This document shows, one piece after another, positions 22,341 through 49,951 of a stretch of 64,000 nt of DNA. Made by a program: the position numbers and the translations under genes. Origin of the DNA: Anaeramoeba flamelloides (lineage: Eukaryota; Metamonada; Anaeramoebidae); contig JANTQA010000062.1 in the NCBI GenBank assembly GCA_027625915.1, forward strand, positions 186,001-250,000, read 5' to 3'. The first letter of the stretch is position 1. Each line of letters begins with the position of its first letter. The notes under the pieces were generated by a model that was not told the origin of the DNA, searched no databases, and worked only from the letters and a program-made list of their open reading frames with translations.

Positions 22341-24740
22341 ATGTTTATTATTCCACGAGGAATTTCCCTTCTGAAGGGAAAATTTAATCCACTCGACCAC
22401 GCGATTACTCAAGGTTTTCATGTATTTCCACCACCACCAAATTCGCTTCGAACAACAAGATCAGTCTTGTGGCTGCAGGAGGTTGTTCAAGATTCCAAAC
22501 TGACAATACAAACGGTCTTCAGCGCGAACTGTTTATATTTATTAAATGCACTAAACGTGGTGTTGCCATGCAGAGAGAATCAGATTAAAATCTGTCAAAC
22601 AGAAGAAGAGCAATGTGAGAACAATCTGAATGAATTTTTAAGAACATTAGAGAAATATGATTGTCCACATTTCAAATTGTTTCCAAAAGAAAAATTTTTA
22701 GAAGGGGACAACGGCGCAATTAAGCATGCAGCTAATTGTGTTCTATGGCTTCAAAAGAATTATGAAAATAATGGGATTGTTCATGATTCTAATAAATCGA
22801 TAAGAACTTTTAGTTTATTTGTAAAGCCAAAAGGCGAGCAATTACAAAACGATCGAGTCAACCCATTTTTAACAGATTCAAATGAAGTCGACTTACAAGA
22901 TGATCAAGAAATCAAAGAAGACCACATTTTTACGAATATTTTTTATCTTGATGGTGAAAAAAGAGAACAAATTTTAAAACAAAGAAGATCAGAGCTCGGT
23001 CAAGAATTGTCTGACGATGAGAGCGAAATGGATTCTGATGATATAATTTTTGAAAGTGATGACAGTGATGAGAATTGGGAACAAGTAGATATAAACAAGG
23101 CAAAAAGAATTACTGAAAATAAAAAAAACGAAAATAATACGGAACAAAACAAAAACAAAAACAAAAACAACAATAACAGAAACAATCATGAACTTATTAG
23201 TGACGAGTCTTATTTAGATCCAGAAGAACTCATCGAAAAATTGGAAAAGAAAAATCAGAACTTTAGTTCAAGTGATCCAAGTGAGGAAACTAATCAACAA
23301 TCAAATAATCAAAATGTTATGTCTTGGGCCAGTTTAACCAACGATAGTGAAAGTGGAGATGATTTGAAAAAAAAACCAAAACATTCTCAAGATATGAGTA
23401 ATGAATTGAGTAGTTTAGAAAGTGAATTAGAAATCTCAAACAGAAAAAAAAAACCCAAAAATATCAATAAAAACAAAAGTAAAAACAAAAACAAACTTAA
23501 CAATAAAAATAATGATAACGACAAAAAAAAAAATAACAACAAAAATAGAAATAACAATAAAAATAATAATAAGGCAAAAAAAAACCAAACAAAGCCAAAA
23601 ACAAAATCAACAAAAAATAAACAAAAAACTTTTGATGAAAGATATTTTGAAAATGCACCACATTTAAACACTTTATCAGATTATTTAGTAACTGAATTGT
23701 CGAACATTTATAGCCAAAAAAAAAAAGAAGAAAAAAACGGAAAAGTGATTCCGAGTGATGAAACCATTTATTTAATTTTTTTCCTGTTAAATACTTTAGA
23801 TAAATGGAATACCAATATTAGAGAAACGTCAATTACCTTTCGAAATGGGGAATTGGGTGAATTTTATGATGAATTAAGTAAGGACTGTGTGTCAGACACA
23901 ATAAAAATTGGCAAACTTGGTGAAATGGCTTTTGCCTGTGAATTATATCAAAACAAAGGCAAAAAGAAAAATTATGAAAAGTAGAAATAGAAATCAATAA
24001 AAAAAATAATCAAAGTTTGCACTGTAGATCAATCAATCCAATATTTTAAATCAAATTTAAACACTTCATTGGATATATCAATAAACATCAATGAAGAAAA
24101 TTATTATCTGGCATTAAGTATTGGCTCAAATGAAAAAAAAACTGTCGAAAATTTTGATTGCATTGTCAAATTTTCACAAGAAAATCAATTAGCTACCTGC
24201 TTATCGACAATCCTATATTTTCTCAAGAATAAAGCGAAAAAAAATGTCATTGGCTATAACCCACAAACTCAAAGAGTCGTTAAGGATTATTCCAGCAGGA
24301 TCTACCCCATTCTAAGAGCGCCAAATAAAAAATTTGAAAAATTGCTATCAAGTGTGGAAAGTGTAGATATGTCTTCAAATCCAAATAACATTTTAAACCA
24401 ATATTATCAAAAAAATGGAGTTAATTTTTTAATAACAATCATTACAAATAATGAATTCCCACTCACGCCTGGCTATATAGAAATTAGGAAGAAAAAAATT
24501 AAAGTTTACAAAGACAAAAGCTTATTCCAAACAATCCCATTTAGTGGCAGACCAGTGACATATAAAAGTGAAAAAAATGTTTGTTTATTCCGATTACAAT
24601 GGGAAAGAAATAGAGCCTGTAGAGCAGCGACAGATACTACAATAACCTTTTTAGCAAAACGTTCCAAAGAAAGGAGTTTGATTTCCAGATCAATTTCTTT
24701 CTTTGCTTCAAATTATCGAAAGAATTATGAAAAAAAATAA
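22341..24740 (+). CDS. Calponin-homology-like protein with ubiquitin-like and PH-like C-terminus
   Basis: ATG at 22341 begins a 547-codon frame. Residues ~15-140 resemble a divergent calponin-homology domain: TTRSVLWLQEVVQ, CLYLLNALNVVLP, ENNLNEFLRTLEKYDCPHFK (the ENI..FL...G(V/I)P..LF helix) and GAIKHAANCVLWLQ. An acidic, Asn/Lys-rich linker follows. The same frame meets two TAG codons (23982-23984, 23988-23990), then stays open to TAA at 24740. That second part shows an RA/ubiquitin-like stretch (IKVCTVDQSIQYFKSN) and a PH-like strand pattern (GYIEIRKKKIKVYKDKSLF, VCLFRLQW, TTITFLAKRSKERSL). A 150-nt GTAAGG...CTGTAG intron at 23878-24027 would join both parts in phase, so I read them as one gene. 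Two adjacent genes, or a decayed gene, remain possible. An actin-linked signalling adaptor is the inference. Confidence 0.6.
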
Positions 24741-25258
24741 CAAACAAATATAAAATTTTTTTCTTCTTTATATACCACTTTCTTAATATTTAGACTAAAC
24801 AATTTTCTTATATGTTTTTTAAAATAAAAAATAAAAAAAATCAATCCATCAAGTCCTGAATTAGATTTAATATAATATATTAAATTTTGGCTTTGATATT
24901 TATCACTAATTGATTACATTTTAATTTCAAAAACAATTTGTTGTCAGTTAATATTTTTGAAATTTTTAATTATTTCATTTTTTAAAAAAAAAAAATATTA
25001 TTTGTTTAATTTGATTATTTCTTTTATTTTTTGAATACTATCGAAAAAAATGGTTATAAAAAATCAAAATTATTTCCAATTTTTGTGTAAAGTGCATTAT
25101 TGTTATTCTTTCAACTGTTTTAACTGTGCCAAAAATTTTGAATTTTATTATTTTTTATTTTTTATAAAAGTATTTTACAAGTATAAAATACAGTTAATGT
25201 CTTTACAATTTAATTTCATTTTTGAAATTCAAGTCTAGAATTATAGATTTCACAACTA
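24741..25258. other. Spacer with a solitary mariner end
   Basis: Around 25090-25142, GTTATTCTTTCAACTGTTTT followed by AACTGTGCCAAAAATTTTGA matches the right end of the element at 25259-25786, apparently a solo terminus. Nothing else supported. Confidence 0.5.
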
Positions 25259-25786
25259 AACCCCATTCTAAAAAATTTGGACACCCAAAATCAAAAATAG
25301 GCAAAAAAAAAACCTAATTTATTATTTTTTTCCAAACCTAATATAATAATCACCTTTTTAAGTGAACCCAGTATTAATGTTTTTATAAGTAATCATTTTT
25401 ATCCAAATTAAAGAAAAAAATATAAAACTCAAAAATAAAAATTGGTGTGTTCAAAATAATGAAACAAGCGGAGCAAAAAATGTATTGGTAAATTTGTTGA
25501 AATTTCAATAATAATTGATGATCGATCAAATGATAAGATACCATCAACCAATTGTATGAGATTTTTCTATTTTCAACAAACTCCACACTAACCTTCTAGC
25601 AAGTATCGAAAAAAAATTCCAGATCTAACCAAACAGATTAAGTAACTGGAAAAAAGGAATTGAAAACAAAACAAAAAAGATAAAAAATGAAAATTGTTGT
25701 AAAATCAAAATTCTTTCTAAATTTAATTAAAAGTGTAATATTTTTATTCTTTCAACTGTTTAAACTGTGCCCAAATTTTTGGAATC
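25259..25786 (-). mobile_element. Non-autonomous Tc1/mariner-type element (inverted copy)
   Basis: Left end AACCCCATTCTAAAAAATTT follows TA at 25257-25258. The right end is CCCAAATTTTTGGAAT near 25770-25786. The interior is homologous in reverse to 11040-11568, including GATCGATCAAATGATAAGAT. An apparent ORF at 25383-25586 is interior element sequence, not a gene. Confidence 0.65.
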
Positions 25787-25795
25787 TAAACTCTT

Positions 25796-26412
25796 TTTCA
25801 AAAATATGACTCACCTGAAATAATAATTTGAAAAAAAAATATATCCTTTAGTATTCAAGAACAATTAATAACTAAATCTGACTTATAATTCTCTTTTAAG
25901 TCATTCTAAATCTATAAAAGCGTGATATAGTAAAAATTAAAAAAAATAAAACCAAAAACTAAAAAAAAGTGAGTCACAATTTTTCAAAAGAGCATTACCA
26001 TTTTTTATTACTGAACTTTCACTGAAAAAAAGTTGAACACCAAGATTTTTTATGAATAATTAAATCCATTTTCAAAGACATTACATAGTCTCAATTTTCT
26101 TAGTGATTATTTTTCTTTTTTGAAGATCTCTTTTTTTTTCCACATGATCTTATAAAAAAAAAAAAAAGGTAAAGAAAAAAAAAAGAAAAAGAAAAAAAAA
26201 GAAAAAAAAAAGAAAAAGAAAAGAAAAGAAAAGAAAAAGAAAATGAAAAAAACAAAAGAAAAATCTGAAAAAGCAAAACTAAAATTTGCAAAATTAGAAA
26301 AAATGATTCTGATCCAAAAATTTGAAAATATTTTTTGTAAAGAATACTGGAATAAACCCTAAAAACAACTCCCATTAACATTATAAAGTGAGTCAAAACT
26401 TATGAAAAATAG
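25796..26412. mobile_element. GTGAGTC-ended foldback repeats
   Basis: CTTTTTCAAAAATATGACTC with CAC at 25792-25814 is mirrored by AGTGAGTCACAATTTTTCAA near 25967-25986, giving a foldback of about 195 bp. A second GTGAGTCAAAACTTATGAAA occurs near 26388, so two tandem or nested copies may be present. Confidence 0.45.
26154..26272. repeat. A/G simple repeat (AAAAAG-type)
   Basis: Nearly pure purine tract of A-runs spaced by single G. The minus-strand frame across it encodes Phe/Ser homopolymer and is not a gene. Confidence 0.85.
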
Positions 26413-26673
26413 TTTAGTTGATTAACTAATGAGAATAATTTCAAACTCTATTGTTCTAAAATTAATTCATTGGGATTTAATTCAAAATGTGAAATTTTAG
26501 TTTATTTTGGAATCTTTCAAAAAAGTTCAAAGTTTTTATTTATGATTTGTACAAATACAGGGAATTTAAAACACTTCCCAACTAAACAAAAAAAAAAAAA
26601 AAATATTTTTAAAAGGTTTTTTTCGTAAAACTAGCAAAGATTTAAAATCATACAAAATTGAACAAGTTTTTAT

Positions 26674-42496
<15,823 letters not shown>

Positions 42497-44994
42497 AAGA
42501 TGAAAATATAAAAAACAAATAAAGAAAGGAAAGAATTTAATTGGGAATAGAAATAAATATTATAAATTAATTTGTTTTGGAAAAATTATATTTAGTTTTT
42601 TTTCAAAGATTAAAAACTTTGAGGTTTTCAACTAAACAAAAACTTCATAGGGATTAAAAAAAAATAAATAAATAATTGGTGTTTAAGCCTTTTGGTCATT
42701 TTTTGTACATATTGGAAAAAAGAAAATTTCTTTATTTGGTTTATGAAACTTAGATATAACTTTTTTTTCAGTTTTCAATTTTTTTTTTTTCAAAGACCAA
42801 AGACTTTTATCTCTGAATTAAAATCATCTCTTTTAAATTTCCCAAAATAAATTGGGACTACATTGTCTTTTTAAACATTAAATGGGTATTTTTGGTTGAA
42901 AATGGTATTTTAAGAATTCTAAATTAACTATTTTCCAGTCAAAGGGGTAGAGTTGTAATGGATGAATTACATGTGTTTAAAGGGTTTGAATCGGGAATTA
43001 GAAGAAAAAAATCTTTTTGGAAATCATTTTTTTGGCGCATTTTTGCATATTTTTGTTTTTTTTTTTATTTTGATATGTTATTGTTTTGCAAATTTTGTTG
43101 ATTTTTCAAGATATATAGTCACTTGGTCAAAAAAGGGTTATTTTAATGTTATTGAAAAAGTGTAAATGATTGTAGAAAAATCATATTTATTTCTATTGGA
43201 ATTTTATTTGGATCTTCGATAGGAGATCAAAATGGACATTGTTGTTTTTCTCAATAGGACGTCAAGAAGAATTTGGATTTTTCAATTTTTAAGAAAATCT
43301 ATTGATTTATTAGTTTTGTTCAGATGGGATCAACTGTTCCCATGATGTGTATAATTCTCCTTATTTCTAATTTATTCTTGAAAGGTCAATTATATAAAAT
43401 AATTAATATTTCAAAATTTTTTTGGATACCTTTGACAGAAACAAAGTTTACATTTAATAAATATGTTTTTTAGAGGAAATTTGACGAATAGTGAACTTCT
43501 ATAATCAGTTCCACTTTTAAGACACAAACTTTCAGTCAAATTTAAGGCACATTAAAAAACTCTAATAAATCCCCTTTTAATTCCAAAAAAAATTATTATT
43601 TAATCTGTGATTAAAAGATCCTAAAAATCTTAAATAGCATTGATGATTGTCTTTTGTTTTGTAGGATAAGTTTTCATTTGGATCATCCGTTCTTAAATTC
43701 TTGTTCAGAAATCTAAAAATATTGGACGTATAGTAATTTTAAAAAAGTGAAAACTTTTTTTCTTTTGATTTTGTAAAAATTAAAACTTTTTTAAAGTTTT
43801 GTGTTTTTTAAGAAAGTGAAATCTTTTTTTAAAAAATAGTGCTTTCCTTCACTCCCAACCCCCGGCACACTTAAAGGTTGATCATTCACTTTTTTAAAAT
43901 CGAAAACTTGATAAAAGTTTTATAAAATTCCTCAATTTTTTAAAACAACTGTATTTGTTTGATTTGAAAATAACAATTTATTTCCTAATTTTGTAAAAAC
44001 TGTCTATTTGAATTGAAAAAAAAAAAATAATTATGAATGCAGTTTTAATGTTTTTACAATATTTTCTTTTTCTTTGGGTTGGTTTTTTTGTAGTTGTTTT
44101 ATGATTTCAATAATTCAATCCTTTATTTTAAATCTTTGAATCAATATTCTTTATTTTGGCTGATTTTGATATGAAGATTTGGAAAAAGAATTTGTAAAAC
44201 AAATATGTAAAAAGGGGTTTTCGTCAAACAACAAATATAGCTAATTTGGAATGGAACTAGGGTTCATGGCAATATTTTGTTTGAATTCCGACTAAACGAA
44301 GAAGAGAAATCATATCTTCTAAAATATTCATTTGGCCAACAATTTTTTTTTCTTTAATTCATTGATTTGAACAAATTTATCTGGAAAGATGATCTTTCGT
44401 GTTTAGATTCTCTTTTAAAAAAAGAAAAAATTTGTTTCAAATACACACCTTTTCGGGTTTACTGTTTTGGTTTACTCTTTGTTTAATTTTACTCATTCAC
44501 ATAAACACATTTCAAGATCCAAACCAAATTTAATAAACCAAAAATTTAATCAAAAAAAATTATCTGAAAATTTGAAAAATGAAAGATTCCACTCTGATTT
44601 ACTTTGGGTTCGCTTTCTTTTCACAAATAGATCAGCGAATGATTTTTTGTTTTCAAAGTTTCAATATCTGGTGGCACAAAAAAAAATCTTTTTCAGTAAT
44701 GTTGTTCCAATTAAAATTTTTAAAAATGGGAGAGCGTACCTCATCCAGGAAGATACTTGGTTTTAAATTTCAAAAAAAAGTAACAAATTAAGTTGGTTCA
44801 TTGGAAGATCGTCTGTGGGTGGTTTTCAAAAAGATGACCAAGCAACCAAAAAGATTTTTTTGTTTTTTTGAAAAGAAATAAGAAGGAAAAATGTTTATTT
44901 CAACTTGATAGAAAGTAAAGGATTAGACAATTCCAAGAAAAATTTATGAAAACTTCTAAATTGTCTGAATAGGTTGAGAATTTAAAAATGATCG
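42497..44994. other. Spacer, no supported gene
   Basis: Short plus-strand frames (42962-43165; 44467-44766 without ATG) have no recognisable similarity. A GC-richer patch with CTCCCAACCCCCGGCACACT sits near 43853. The 5' end of the BEACH gene may have a small exon in the first few hundred bases. Confidence 0.4.
43503..43560. mobile_element. CAGTCAGTTCC-family MITE, single arm
   Basis: AATCAGTTCCACTTTTAAGA, then AAGGCACATTAAAAAACTCT: the left arm of the 197-bp MITE only; no right arm follows. Confidence 0.6.
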
Positions 44995-45594
44995 TCAGAT
45001 AATAAAGGACATAAAAATTGCAAATAAGAAAGAAGAAAAAAGAAAAAAAGGATTACAAATTTTTTCTTTTGGAATCACTTCTTCAATTTGGAGACTTGGT
45101 GTTTGAAAAGATCCTTTTGATAAAATTTGTAATAGCTTCATGTTTGAAATTAGTAGAAAATTGAGTACTGATCGAAAATTATCAGGCTTTTGTATTAATA
45201 CCAAAATACAGTCTAATAAACTTATAAGAGGAAACTTTTCTTCAATTTCCTCTTCAAAAATTTGCGAAATTGTAAATCTACTTTGGGGATCGATTGGAGC
45301 CTTGAAAATTAATTTTTTATTGTGAAATTTTTTTTTATTTTTTTTTTGATTTTTGTTGGGTGTTTGAAGGAAAATACTGTCGATTTTTTCCGAATAAAGA
45401 ATTGACAGTTGTTTTGTTAAATATTTTTCTTCAAAAAATCTGTTGTTTTCTTTTTGAAGTGTCAAATAGGAAGACAATTGTGGAGAGTATTCAAGAAGCA
45501 ATTCTTTCCTTTTTTTTTCATTTTCTAAATTGTACATCCTCTTCCATTTTTCATTCAGTGTTTCAAAGTCAGGCTTTTTAAGATCCTGGCTCAT
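44995..45594 (-). CDS. Hypothetical protein, possible tail-anchored membrane protein
   Basis: Not recognised. The start is placed at ATG 45592-45594 (MSQDLKKPDFETLNEKWKRM), giving 199 residues. The frame is open to 45714, but those codons encode a hydrophobic stretch that reads like translated leader; if used, it would add an N-terminal membrane segment. The first 70 residues are charged and probably helical (LNEKWKRMYNLENEKKRKEL). A Lys/Asn linker follows, then a more globular part (DPQSRFTISQIFEEEIEEKF, LLDCILVLIQKPDNFRSVLN). The last about 20 residues (NPFFLFSSFLFAIFMSFII) are strongly hydrophobic and directly precede the TGA stop, as in tail-anchored proteins. If the real coding sequence splices before that tail, this anchor would be an artefact. 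Confidence 0.5.
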   Translation of the reverse strand: MSQDLKKPDFETLNEKWKRMYNLENEKKRKELLLEYSPQLSSYLTLQKENNRFFEEKYLTKQLSILYSEKIDSIFLQTPNKNQKKNKKKFHNKKLIFKAPIDPQSRFTISQIFEEEIEEKFPLISLLDCILVLIQKPDNFRSVLNFLLISNMKLLQILSKGSFQTPSLQIEEVIPKEKICNPFFLFSSFLFAIFMSFII

Positions 45595-46077
45595 GTAAAT
45601 TAGTATAAAAGAAAAAAAAATAATAAAACTGAAAGAAAAAATGAAGTTATTTAAGGGCGAGTAGTATTCACTGTAATTATACCATTTAAGTAAAATCTCA
45701 AGTATTCGGTTCATATCGTTGTTGAAGTGGAATTAAATTGTGAAATATTATATTACTTTGATTTGGAGAGCAAAAAATTTTTAAAAAAAAAAATTTACTT
45801 TTATATTGACACACATCTCTGGGAACCTTTTTACATTTGGTGTGAATCGTTTAAATTTGATGAGGTGTCGGCAAATAATTTGTGGAAATTTAAAATTATT
45901 TCTTTTAAAAGTAGTAGAACTGAGACTTTCTATAGGCCAAAACTAGTAATGAATATTTTACTTTTTCTCAAAATATCGGCTCACTGAATAGAGAAAAGAA
46001 ACATGTAAATAGGTTGACAACAAGAACTTAAATAAGAAATTTTATGATTTCAATCATAACAAAAACAATCTTAGATT

Positions 46078-46325
46078 CCTAATAAAAAAAAATTTTTTTC
46101 TAACATCTATATAATATTTTTATAACAAAATTTCCTTTAACATGCTGATTTTTTCAAAATTTTTTAAAAAAATATTTTTATAACTCGCTTCTAACATGTT
46201 ACAATTATTATAACACTTTTTATAAGAAATATTTTATGTTATAAAAAATTTTATAACATTTAGTACGTTGATAACACCTTTACAACAAGCTTATAACATG
46301 TTATAAAAAACTTTTTTTATTAGGG
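46078..46325. mobile_element. CCTAATAAAAAAA-ended element with TTATAACA repeats
   Basis: Inverted ends CCTAATAAAAAAAAATTTTT and ACTTTTTTTATTAGG bound 248 bp. The interior is dominated by scattered TTATAACA and TATAACATGTTATAA motifs on both strands. No frame. Confidence 0.55.
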
Positions 46326-47397
46326 GTTGAGATGAATAAGATTATATTATTATTTTTAATAATAATTATTAAAGACTCTTTTTTTTTAACTATAAATAAA
46401 AAATCTTTTTTATTTCACAAAATTTATAATTTAGAAATATTGTTTGATTACAAAAAAATTGTTTATTTTTAAAAGATTTATTTTCATAAAAGATCTAACT
46501 TCAAAAGTTGTTTTAAATCATCTAATAAAAGATTTGTACTTGTATTCAAATAGTCAAATAGGTTAAATATTGTTAAAAAAAAAAAAAACATAGAAATGAA
46601 GGGACAATAATACATTCCAGAAAAATCTTAGATTTAAATAAAGTTGTTATTGAGAGTTAAATGATATAAGTTTTCGGTGGTTCAAATTTAACTAAAAAAA
46701 AAACAATTGGGTAAAAGAGAGTAAAATAAAATCAATCTCATCAATGATAAAAGATCATTATATTATCAAAATAACAATACAACAATTTTAGGAAGACATT
46801 TACATTACTAAACAAGTTTAAATGCTCAAATCTGAAAACTTCAAAGTTCTAAAATATCTTTTTTTGATTTGTCTTGAAATGTAGATTTGTTACTTAAAAT
46901 TTTCTTTTTAGAAACAAAATTCAAAAAAATAATACAGAGATTATTATAAAATTCTTTTCTGAAATATTATAAATTATTGATGTTACAATTAACTTAATCA
47001 ATAGGAAACGAAACAAATCTTTGTATTTTTATGTTGATTATTATTGAAGTAATCTATGAAATTAAAAAAATATTTAAAAAGTTACTTTTGGTAATTTCAA
47101 ATATTAATTTTTAAATAATGAGAATTCTATTATTTTGAGTTTCCTCTATTTTAGGTTTGTTAAAAATGAATTGAAAAAAAAAAATTTCTACAATAACAAT
47201 TTTTAGTAATGTTTATTAATAAAAAATCTTAGTAAGCTATTTTCAAGAAAGTGGGGCAAAATTGTTTTAAAATATATTTATTAAACTCAATTTTCAAAAC
47301 AGTGTTTAAATATCCAAAATAATCAACTTCCATTTATCGATTCTTGATAATAATTCAATTTTGTTCTTAGTATTGTATTCAATAAAAAAAGATATTA
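46326..47397. other. AT-rich spacer, no gene seen
   Basis: No supported frame or repeat. Confidence 0.5.
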
Positions 47398-47594
47398 GAG
47401 TCAGTTCCACTTTTATGCCACAAAAGTTCAACGAAAATTAAGGTACAAAAAAAAAAATCTCGAAATGAAGCACAAAATTCAGATTCTAGTAAAATAAATT
47501 GTAAAAAAAAATTATAAATTTTGTACTTTAATTTGAGATTTTTTTGTACCTTTGATTTCTTTGAAAGTTTGTTCCTTAAAAGTGGAACTGACTG
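47398..47594. mobile_element. MITE, CAGTCAGTTCC family (copy 2)
   Basis: GAGTCAGTTCCACTTTTATG at 47399 is mirrored by TTAAAAGTGGAACTGACTG ending at 47594, TA on the right. More diverged than copy 1 but the same length. A small ORF starting at 47521 is a by-product of it. Confidence 0.75.
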
Positions 47595-48059
47595 TAAATT
47601 TTCTGATCTCAGTTTTATCTTAGATTTTTTCGGGGTGAAAATTGGTGTTTATTATTATCTTGTTGATCAAAAAAACCATTCTAATAACTTGTTTAATCTC
47701 AATAAATTTTCGAATAGAATTTAAAACATATTGTTATATTTTATTGTTTAAAAAATCATTTCTGCCATTTTCATATTTCCAGTTTTTCCTTGAAATTAGT
47801 AAAACATCGTTTTTATCATGAAAAGTACTATTTTTTTTCATTTTTTATTTATTTCAATGAAATATTTTGAAATAAATATCATTTTCATTGATTCATTTTG
47901 GTATTAATATTAAACTTTATTTGACATTGCCAATTAACGAATAACTCCCATACAAAGATGATTTTTAATAATATGTAAAAAATAAATACCCCTCTTTTTT
48001 GGAAACCCCTTATTTATTTATATATTATTATAAATTAGTTGATTCAACAAAATTACCAA

Positions 48060-48215
48060 TTGTGTACTGTTAAGTTTTTCTAAATTTTATTTTTGATTGA
48101 AAATCAATAGATTTTCGAGACAAAAACAAAAAGTAATAAAAAAAAAAAAAAAAAAAACTAAAACCGAGGTACTCTATTGTACTCTATGGCACTTAATGAC
48201 ACTCTACAACACTTT
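48060..48215. repeat. GGCACT-type repeat with poly-A and hairpin remnant
   Basis: ACCGAGGTACTCTATTGTAC, TCTATGGCACTTAATGACAC and TCTACAACACTTTATT repeat the 12-base theme that accompanies the hairpin modules elsewhere. An A-run of about 21 precedes it. Confidence 0.5.
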
Positions 48216-48644
48216 ATTAAATCATATAATATATTTGAGGGTTTTTATCCGATTTATAAATCTAAATTAGATTATAACTCATCCGATGGTTTTTCTTTAA
48301 AAAAATATAAAGAAAATAAAATATTTTTCAAAAAAGACATGAAAAAGAAAATGAGAGACGAGAAATGAAAGAGAAAAAAAAAAGTAACATAAAAGTCTTT
48401 ATTTGTGTCTTGGTATTGAATATGTTGTTATTTATTTCCATATGTTAATTATGTCGAATTTTCTATATCACTACCATATTTTACACCTACTTTAAGTAAT
48501 ACCAGACTTCCCAGAATTTAATGACACGATATGCAACCTAACATAAAAATCAGCTAAATTTTCATCAGAATTTCTCTTTTTTAATATTTTTTCAAAATAT
48601 TCACTACACCTTTGATTATAAATCTTCTTCTCAACTCTTATATA

Positions 48645-48842
48645 CAGTCAGTTCCAGTTTTAAGGCACAAACTTTCAATGGAATTTAAGGCACAAAAAAA
48701 TCTCTAATTAAGGCACAAAATTTGGAATTATTTTTTTTTACAATTTATTTTACTAGAATCTGAATTTTATGCTTTAATTTGAGATTTTTTTTATTGTACC
48801 TTAAATTTTGTTGAAAGTTTGCCTTAAAAGTGGAACTGACTG
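48645..48842. mobile_element. MITE, CAGTCAGTTCC family (copy 3)
   Basis: CAGTCAGTTCCAGTTTTAAG at 48645 mirrors CTTAAAAGTGGAACTGACTG ending at 48842, with TA on both sides. Internal GGCACAAA units are retained. Confidence 0.8.
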
Positions 48843-49674
48843 TAAATAAAAAAAAATAAAAAAATGATTCGTCTTCATTTTCTTTGTTCACAATTAAAAA
48901 CCTTATTTTACTATTTTTCCTTACCGTCAACACTCCAATCAGTTAAATATAAAATAATCAAATAAATCAAATAAATCTTTTTTACAAAGAATTTAGAAAA
49001 TATACTATTTTCTGAAACAAAAAAATATTAGATGAATTTAATAAAATCAGTATTTTAATATATTTTTGAAAATTCTTTCAGAATATACAAGGTAATTTGT
49101 TAACAAACAATTTTATAAAAAAAAGTTTTTCCATTGGGAATTAAAAACAAAACCAAGTAAAGAATAAGTAATTATGTAAAATTTAACAGATAAGATCAAT
49201 AAGTAAATGGGTTTTATTTGATATTTCGGTATCAATTTTTTCTTTTTTTTGATGAGCATTTTTTGAAAAAAAATATGTAAAAGCTAGAATTTTTACTCTA
49301 TTCATTTGAATTCTCAAAAACTTCAAGACGTTCTGGAATTTTTTGCTCTGTTTATCATTATTATTATTATCATTTAAGTGTGTTATATGCATTCTTCTTC
49401 CTTTCTTTTTTTTTGAAAACAATTTCTGATTATGTTCTTCCTCGTTTCAATAAAAAAAAAAAATAACAGTAAATGTTTTTTATTAATTTTTATAAATAAA
49501 ATATAAAAAAATTAAAAGTTTTTTACTTTTTAAAAAAGTTTTATTTTTTATTAAAAAACAAGAAACGAAAAAAATACATTTTTGTGAATTTTACGAAATT
49601 ATTTTTGTGGAATTATAAATTTAATTTTAAATTTATAAAAGTTTTATATTTCTTTGTTTCAAAATAATTCAATG

Positions 49675-49721
<47 letters not shown>

Positions 49722-49951
49722 TTATATATAATTATCATTAGAAATAATTTATTTATTTTTTTGATCGATAATTGTTTTTATTCAAAATAATTAATTATTG
49801 AAAAATTGATATGTTTTAATCATCTTTACTTTCAACAATGTTAAAACATAATTCAGTCAAATTTGATAAAGAATTATCTTGAAAATTATGATCAAATTTT
49901 AAAGAAGGATAGGAATGATCCAGATTTCGAAATGAAACAAATTTTTGTTAA
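48843..49951. other. Spacer with a TA microsatellite
   Basis: Contains (TA)20 at 49679-49718. A minus-strand frame at 49183-49422 has no recognisable similarity. Confidence 0.5.
49679..49718. repeat. (TA)20 microsatellite
   Basis: Forty uninterrupted bases of alternating T and A, about 230 bases downstream of the stop of the coiled-coil gene. Confidence 0.95.

Noticed and set aside
23982-23990. Reassignment of TAG to Gln
   Set aside because: The two TAGs here would fit, but no in-frame TAG occurs in the ~3,370-codon BEACH gene or the other confident genes, which would be very unlikely if TAG were a sense codon.
26100-26396. 98-codon minus-strand frame
   Set aside because: Encodes a Phe/Ser homopolymer from the A/G simple repeat.
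44467-44791. Two overlapping plus-strand frames (99 and 70 codons)
   Set aside because: They overlap in different frames, one lacks an ATG, and neither resembles a known family.
45727-45987. Plus-strand frame reading VELNCEILYYFDLESKKF and onwards
   Set aside because: Composition is fairly protein-like, but it has no ATG start, no recognisable domain and lies head to head with the hypothetical gene's leader. Too weak to call.
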